Assembly (NCBI GenBank): GCA_046705285.1
Contig: JBJKQK010000072.1
Span: 1-10,862, forward strand
Source of the DNA: SCRD01 sp046705285
Lineage (GTDB): Bacteria; Acidobacteriota; Terriglobia; UBA7540
DNA length: 10,862 nucleotides
Direction of reading: 5' to 3'
Part shown: positions 6,494 to 10,862 of the stretch, one piece after another
How the letters are laid out: each line of letters starts with the position of its first letter
Position numbering within the stretch: the stretch's first letter is position 1
Position numbers and translations under genes: made by a program
Notes under the pieces: generated by a model
Databases searched by the model: none
Told to the model about the DNA's origin: nothing
The model's input: only the letters and a program-made list of their open reading frames with translations

Positions 6494-7651
6494 GTGTTGA
6501 GGACTGGAATGAAATCGGGAGAAGAGCGGTCACACAGGATGTTGTTGTGGCGCGTGTGCGCGCCGATATCCGGCCTGGGTATTTTCCTCTGGCTCAGCCT
6601 GGGCATGGCCGCTCGCGAGCTTCCGCCGCAGGCTCAATCCCGGGTTGGCGTTCCAAGTGCCCAGACCGGCTCGGCGGCTCTATCGGCAAGCGCTTGGACC
6701 TCGCCCCAGGCGGTGGAGCAGCAATCGGCGGGCACCATCAGCGGAACCGTTTTCGACCAGAGCGGGGTCGGAGTCGCTGGAGCTCGCGTGAGTCTGAAGA
6801 CCCAGAGCGAGCCCACTCTTCAACAGACAGAAACCAACCAGGATGGCCAATTCTCTTTTGCCCACGTGGCTCCGGGAACTTTTCGGCTCACCATCGCCGC
6901 CCCGAGTTTCACGACCCAGGCCGTCGCCGGAAACCTGCGTCCGGGGCAGTCTTACACGGTGCCGCGGATCGTGCTGGCGCTGGCGCCGGTTGTGACCAAA
7001 GTGAGGGTGACGCCCTCGCGGGCCTTCATGGCCAAGTACCAGATGCAGCAGGAAGAAAAGCAGCTGGTGCTCGGCATTGTTCCCAATTATTACGTCACCT
7101 ATCACTCTCACGCCGTCCCGCTCGACACCAGGCAAAAGTTCCAGCTCGCCTGGAAGACAGTTTTCAACCCCTATACGCTTGGACTCACGGCGGCCTTCGC
7201 GGGAGGTGAGCAGGCGGCGGGCATGTACAGCGGATTCGGGACAGGCGCGGAGGGCTACGGCAAGCGATTCGGCGCCGCTTACGCCACCCTTGGCATCAGC
7301 ACCTTCATTGGCGACGCTCTGCTGCCTTCAATCTTCAAACAGGACCCGCGTTATTACTACAAGGCAAACGGCAGCTTCTCATCGCGTTTTCTCTATGCGA
7401 TCACCCGCTCGGTCATCTGCAAGGGCGACAATGGACGCTGGGAGCCGGATTACTCAGCCATCCTCGGCCACTTCGCCGCGGGCGGCATCGATAACCTCTA
7501 CTTCCCTCGGCAAAATCGCAAGGGAATAGGATTGACGCTTGAAGGCGGCCTGCTGGGGGTCGGGATCGATGCCGCCAATAACCTTCTTCAGGAATTTGTG
7601 ATCCCTAAATTGACACCCGGCTTCTTCAAACACCATTTTGCGAGACATTGA
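6494..7651 (+). CDS. Exported carboxypeptidase-regulatory-like domain protein with an uncharacterised C-terminal domain
   Basis: From the GTG at 6494 the product is 385 residues. A basic start (residues 1-20) and a hydrophobic stretch, ISGLGIFLWLSLGMAA (25-40), suggest a signal peptide. A Ser/Gln/Ala-rich linker follows. Residues ~80-163 are a carboxypeptidase-regulatory-like beta-sandwich: GTISGTVFDQSGVGVAGARV, then TNQDGQFSFAHVAPGTFRL and a final strand. This Ig-like fold is usually a binding or structural module, often seen at the N-terminus of TonB-dependent receptors. The remaining ~220 residues are not a TonB barrel. They are rich in Gly, Tyr and Phe (for example FKQDPRYYYK, FAAGGIDNLYFP, GLTLEGGLLGVGIDAANN) and have amphipathic stretches that could form a small outer-membrane barrel or surface domain. 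Similar proteins are, to my knowledge, common but uncharacterised in Acidobacteriota. Its position after apbE does not by itself imply a shared role, and a possible terminator lies between them. Confidence 0.75.
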   Translation: MLRTGMKSGEERSHRMLLWRVCAPISGLGIFLWLSLGMAARELPPQAQSRVGVPSAQTGSAALSASAWTSPQAVEQQSAGTISGTVFDQSGVGVAGARVSLKTQSEPTLQQTETNQDGQFSFAHVAPGTFRLTIAAPSFTTQAVAGNLRPGQSYTVPRIVLALAPVVTKVRVTPSRAFMAKYQMQQEEKQLVLGIVPNYYVTYHSHAVPLDTRQKFQLAWKTVFNPYTLGLTAAFAGGEQAAGMYSGFGTGAEGYGKRFGAAYATLGISTFIGDALLPSIFKQDPRYYYKANGSFSSRFLYAITRSVICKGDNGRWEPDYSAILGHFAAGGIDNLYFPRQNRKGIGLTLEGGLLGVGIDAANNLLQEFVIPKLTPGFFKHHFARH

Positions 7652-7974
7652 TCTCCCACGGCAGCCGTCGGCTCCGCCGCGCTCCTCAGCCGCCTGGTTG
7701 ACAACTGACCCGCCTGCCCCAAAGCCCTCGGCAAAGACCAGACACAGTAAGCAGTGGTTTTGATAGGCGATCTCTCGGGGCCCCCCTCCGTGCCATCACA
7801 GCCCGGCCGACGCCGCTGCAAGAGCTTCTCGCATCCTGAGGTCGCAGGCGCTGCAGGGCAGGCGCCAGCGCCAGCCGGGGCAACCAACTGGATCGATCCC
7901 CACATGATCATCTTCGTCAAATCACTCGCGAACAACCGCCCGGCATCTGGTTAATCATCGCTGCCCGGTAATCT
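7652..7974. other. Convergent intergenic region of about 320 bases, no gene recognised
   Basis: This gap separates two convergent genes. Short open frames on both strands are Arg/Pro/Ala-rich and lack ribosome binding sites, so I call no gene. A bulged 8-bp hairpin lies at 7659-7679: CGGC-AGCC pairs with GGCT-(CC)-GCCG around GTC, 7 bases after the plus-strand stop. A second inverted repeat lies at 7847-7872 (GGCGCTG and CAGCGCC, 12-base loop). Either could act as a bidirectional transcription barrier, but neither has a T-tract. Confidence 0.45.
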
Positions 7975-10638
7975 TCAGGGCTTGAGCCTGAGCGTTTTGA
8001 TCTGGTAAGGCTCGACATGGAGGAGTTGCTCATTCGTGGAACCCAAATTCTGCTCGAGCAAGTTGGTCTCGCGGAATTCCTGCTGTCTGCCGAGGAAAAC
8101 GACCGGGGTCTCCACCTTTTTCCCCTGAATTTCATACAGGCGCAGAATGATGGAGCCGTCCGCTTGCGCCTTCTTCAGCGCGCTGATGACCACGTCATCT
8201 CCTTTAACCGAACAGAAAGAATCAGCGGGAGGGAGAGATTTTGCAGAAACGTCGTCCACAACTTCCACAGGCATCAACGGACTGTTAAAGTCGTGCCCAG
8301 CCCGATAGGAGAGCTGTGCTTTCCAGTCCCCGGTCCCCGAGGAAAGTGAGTACTTGAAGTTGTAACGGCCGCTTGGAGGATATTCGAGGGCGATCCGCCG
8401 CTTGCCCCGAAAGATCCTCACAGAACCATTCTCATCCGGCTCCCGAAGCATGTCGGCACGGATCAATCCGGACTCAAGATAGACCAGAGGATGGTCCGCA
8501 GCCAGCGTCACGCCCCATTCCGGCGAGCCGGCGAACAGCCAGCCGTGCATCTCGCGGTAATGTTCCCATGCTGACTGGTTGATTTCGTCGCGAGCGTGCG
8601 GGCCCGAACCCGGCATGACGCTGTTTATGGAGTCGGCGCCGAAGGGAACGCCAAAAACCATCTCCCTGGAATTGCTCTGGTCCACTGGGAAAAGTTGCTC
8701 CATCCGAATGTAGGGTAGTCCCCACGTCCAGTCCACGCTATTCTCAATGTCGAGCCGCTTCAAGCCCCGGTAAAGGATCAGCCGCTGCACCACGGGTGTG
8801 CGGCCCACGGAGCCTGAAATTTTCAGCACCGCTCGCACCGGGCTGTTCTCTTCGAGTTTGATTCCAGTCACCGCCATCGGAAATGTCACGCCCGTGTCCC
8901 GCTCCGGCTGGACGTTGTTCGAGCCACGCTCCTCTTCGGCCACAATCGTCATGCCTTTTGTAACGTCGCGGCCCAATTGCTTATCAAAGACGGTAACTTT
9001 CCCTGTCGTTTTGTCCACCGTGACCTTATAGAACTGATTTTCCATCACAGCCGAATCACGCGGGCCCCGCAGCCCTTTTTGAGCCTTGCCAGCCTCCAGA
9101 CTGACTTGCGCGGCAGGCTGAAACGTCTTCGGGTGCGCGGCCGGAACCAGATAATAAGTCTTGTAACCCAGCGACGGGACGCCGGTGGCCTCAAACACAA
9201 TGTCCAGTGCCTCCGACATGCTCTCGCTGGTTTCCTCGACGGCGTAGGGCACAACCTGGCCCGCTGCATCAACCAGGTTCATCCCCTTCCGGTACTCGCC
9301 GATATTACCCGGCACCACGTTTCCGTACACCGTCACGTGGGCCTTCACAAGCCCGTCTCTCGTCCAGCCCAACCCGTTGAAAACCACGATCGGGACGCCC
9401 TTTGCCACAGGAATCCGTACCCGTTCGGCGATGTTCCGCAGCATGTTCCGCCGGATCTCACCGCCGCGCATGATGACGATTTCGGAGTCCTCCTTCTTGC
9501 GCGCGTCGCCCATTTTCCATCCCTGTCCCCCATTATTGTGGTCCATGGATTCGATCAGCTTCCTCCACAACAGGTCGAGGTCCGCCTGCGGGTAGGGCGC
9601 ATAGCCCAGCGCATCATTGATGGCGGAAAATTCTTCAGCGGTGGTCAGAATGTTCGTGGCAGGCGGTGCCAATTGCCAGAGGGCGACCGTGCCGTCTGCT
9701 GTGTCTGGCCAGCCCATCGGAATACCGCCGGAAAGCTCCGGCACGCGAGGCGATTTCCCCAGCGCCTGAAAGAACCCCTGCGGCGTTGCAAAGATGAAGT
9801 TGTCAGACGGCAAATCGCGGTTGAGCACGCCCAGGTTGGAAACCAGCGATTCCGCTGGCGCCCACAGGTCCATCCCCCAGGGCAGATAAACCGGACCGGG
9901 GGTTGTCGCCTGCACTTCACCCACTTCTTTCCGGATCTTTTGGAGCCTCTCCGGAGTCAGGTCTTTTTGCAGTCCCAGATTCACCCCCCAGCCATAGCGG
10001 TGCATCCATTCATTCCACACCAGCACCCGTGAACCGTCCGGCGATTTCCAATCGAACAGCGATTTCTTCACCGGCCCCATACGGCTCATCACCAGGAAGG
10101 GTATGTCCGCCTCGCGCAGCATCTGCGGGTATTGCGAGAAGAAACCCGGAATGTCGTCCGGCTGGATGGCAAGCGGATTCACCCCGAACACGTCGCGCGC
10201 GTAAAGTTTTCCGTACAGCATGTTGCGCACCTGTACTTCGCCGGCCGGAAGGCTGATGAAGATGCCCGCCCAGTTCGGGGCAATACCGATGCGGCCCTCC
10301 CTGACCAGCCGTTTCAGGTCCGCAAGTTCCTTCGTGCCCTCGTGGCTCTCGACGAAATTTGCCAGGAAGTTGTCGGTCTCGATAAAAAACCGGAACTGCG
10401 GATGCTCGTCGGCTATCTCAATGGCCTTGGCAATGATTTTGTTTCCTCGCGACAACGTATCGGCCCGCGTACCCGCCCAGAACAAGTCAAGGTGCGAAAA
10501 CGGCGCCACATAAACTTGGCGTCTTGCGCCGGCGCTTTGGGCCGGACAGAGATTGCCGACCAGAAGGAATGCGGAACAGATCAGGAGGGCGACGAAGCGC
10601 CCGGAAATTCTCTTGCAATGGCATTTTGGATTTGGCAC
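7975..10638 (-). CDS. Secreted GH38-type alpha-mannosidase-like glycoside hydrolase
   Basis: The product should cleave alpha-mannosidic bonds by a retaining, Zn2+-dependent mechanism. I place the start at the GTG at 10638 (887 residues). It is preceded by AGGGAG on the minus strand (within 10643-10649) and yields a clean signal peptide: basic start, then FVALLICSAFLLVGNL and a likely cleavage near AQSA. An upstream in-frame ATG at 10749 would add 37 residues that look non-coding and has no close ribosome binding site. Predicted Zn/catalytic residues in GTG numbering are His49 and Asp51 (FSHLDLFW), the nucleophile Asp162 in QPDDIPGFF, and His367 in SMDHNNGG. The first His of the common H-x-H-x-D signature is Phe here. 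IVVFNGLGW marks entry to the large beta-rich C-terminal half. The gene is convergent with 6494-7651 and stands alone. The exact substrate is unknown. Confidence 0.85.
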   Translation of the reverse strand: MPNPKCHCKRISGRFVALLICSAFLLVGNLCPAQSAGARRQVYVAPFSHLDLFWAGTRADTLSRGNKIIAKAIEIADEHPQFRFFIETDNFLANFVESHEGTKELADLKRLVREGRIGIAPNWAGIFISLPAGEVQVRNMLYGKLYARDVFGVNPLAIQPDDIPGFFSQYPQMLREADIPFLVMSRMGPVKKSLFDWKSPDGSRVLVWNEWMHRYGWGVNLGLQKDLTPERLQKIRKEVGEVQATTPGPVYLPWGMDLWAPAESLVSNLGVLNRDLPSDNFIFATPQGFFQALGKSPRVPELSGGIPMGWPDTADGTVALWQLAPPATNILTTAEEFSAINDALGYAPYPQADLDLLWRKLIESMDHNNGGQGWKMGDARKKEDSEIVIMRGGEIRRNMLRNIAERVRIPVAKGVPIVVFNGLGWTRDGLVKAHVTVYGNVVPGNIGEYRKGMNLVDAAGQVVPYAVEETSESMSEALDIVFEATGVPSLGYKTYYLVPAAHPKTFQPAAQVSLEAGKAQKGLRGPRDSAVMENQFYKVTVDKTTGKVTVFDKQLGRDVTKGMTIVAEEERGSNNVQPERDTGVTFPMAVTGIKLEENSPVRAVLKISGSVGRTPVVQRLILYRGLKRLDIENSVDWTWGLPYIRMEQLFPVDQSNSREMVFGVPFGADSINSVMPGSGPHARDEINQSAWEHYREMHGWLFAGSPEWGVTLAADHPLVYLESGLIRADMLREPDENGSVRIFRGKRRIALEYPPSGRYNFKYSLSSGTGDWKAQLSYRAGHDFNSPLMPVEVVDDVSAKSLPPADSFCSVKGDDVVISALKKAQADGSIILRLYEIQGKKVETPVVFLGRQQEFRETNLLEQNLGSTNEQLLHVEPYQIKTLRLKP

Positions 10639-10713
10639 GTTTCTCCCTCGTGGTGGCAGGCGGTTTGGCAACTGGGGTCCGGGCGTGGCATTCAACCCGC
10701 ACCGGAGCTCACT

Positions 10714-10743
10714 ATCATTACAAAGGCGAGTGGCTGCGGTCAA
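10714..10743 (-). promoter_or_regulatory. Possible promoter of the GH38 gene
   Basis: On the minus strand, TTGACC (10743-10738) matches the -35 consensus at 5 of 6 positions. After an 18-base spacer, AATGAT (10719-10714) matches -10 at 4 of 6. If real, transcription starts downstream of the ATG at 10749, which would rule that ATG out and agree with the GTG start at 10638. The -10 match is weak. Confidence 0.3.
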
Positions 10744-10862
10744 CTGCATTTCAGATTAGCCCTGAGTTTGTCCTCCCCCAATCGCTCGCGGCCCGCTCAT
10801 ATGTCACAGTATTGGCGCTGCGTGCGCCCGTGGATGGCGCATACGTCGCGCCGTTTGCGATG

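Noticed and set aside
6475..7209. A 244-residue plus-strand frame overlapping the start of the carboxypeptidase-regulatory-like gene
   Set aside because: Out of frame with the signal peptide and beta-sandwich motifs; its composition is Arg/Gly/Ala-rich. The strong ribosome binding site at 6477-6485 lies after this frame's start and serves the 6494 GTG.
8977..10032. A 351-residue plus-strand open frame within the GH38 gene
   Set aside because: It is the antisense shadow of a well-supported GH38 protein; its sequence is Arg/His/Pro-rich with no motif.
1..10862. Search for tRNA, rRNA, CRISPR arrays, insertion sequences or attachment sites
   Set aside because: No regularly spaced repeats, no transposase or integrase motifs, no paired terminal repeats and no cloverleaf-like segment were seen by eye.

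Overview
The window looks like chromosomal DNA of a GC-rich, Gram-negative, soil-type bacterium. An Acidobacteriota member is my best guess. The grounds are several predicted exported or twin-arginine (Tat) proteins, glycan hydrolases, a carboxypeptidase-regulatory-domain outer-envelope protein of a kind common in that phylum, and loose gene spacing. This assignment is inference; there is no rRNA or marker gene in the window.

Layout, left to right: the tail of an unidentified gene (1-111, +); a Tat-exported GH32 fructan hydrolase (181-1767, +); a stand-alone enolase-superfamily sugar-acid dehydratase with its own well-formed promoter and a Tat-like leader (1991-3217, +); a chimeric membrane protein made of a DoxX/DoxD four-helix domain, an internal Tat-type segment and an aldo/keto-reductase-like TIM barrel (3545-5116, +); an ApbE FAD:protein FMN transferase (5186-6253, +); an exported protein with a carboxypeptidase-regulatory-like domain and an unknown C-terminal domain (6494-7651, +); a convergent gap with no gene (7652-7974); and a secreted GH38-type alpha-mannosidase on the minus strand (7975-10638, possibly to 10749). 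The last ~110 bases hold the upstream region of that gene and nothing else I can name.

Two themes run through the window. The first is extracytoplasmic carbohydrate use: GH32, GH38 and a sugar-acid dehydratase that keeps the full metal and acid/base geometry of the D-galactonate dehydratase group. The second is a possible redox module. Immediately after its internal Tat segment, the DoxX-barrel chimera carries an Ile-Thr-Gly-Ala-Thr sequence matching the core of the motif that ApbE enzymes flavinylate, and the next gene downstream is an ApbE. I infer that the pair forms a self-contained system: a quinone-interacting-type membrane domain, a covalently bound FMN just outside the membrane, and a periplasmic barrel that appears to lack the usual NADPH-type catalytic tetrad. 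This is the most interesting observation here and remains a prediction.

Short hairpins without T-tracts follow most of the stop codons.
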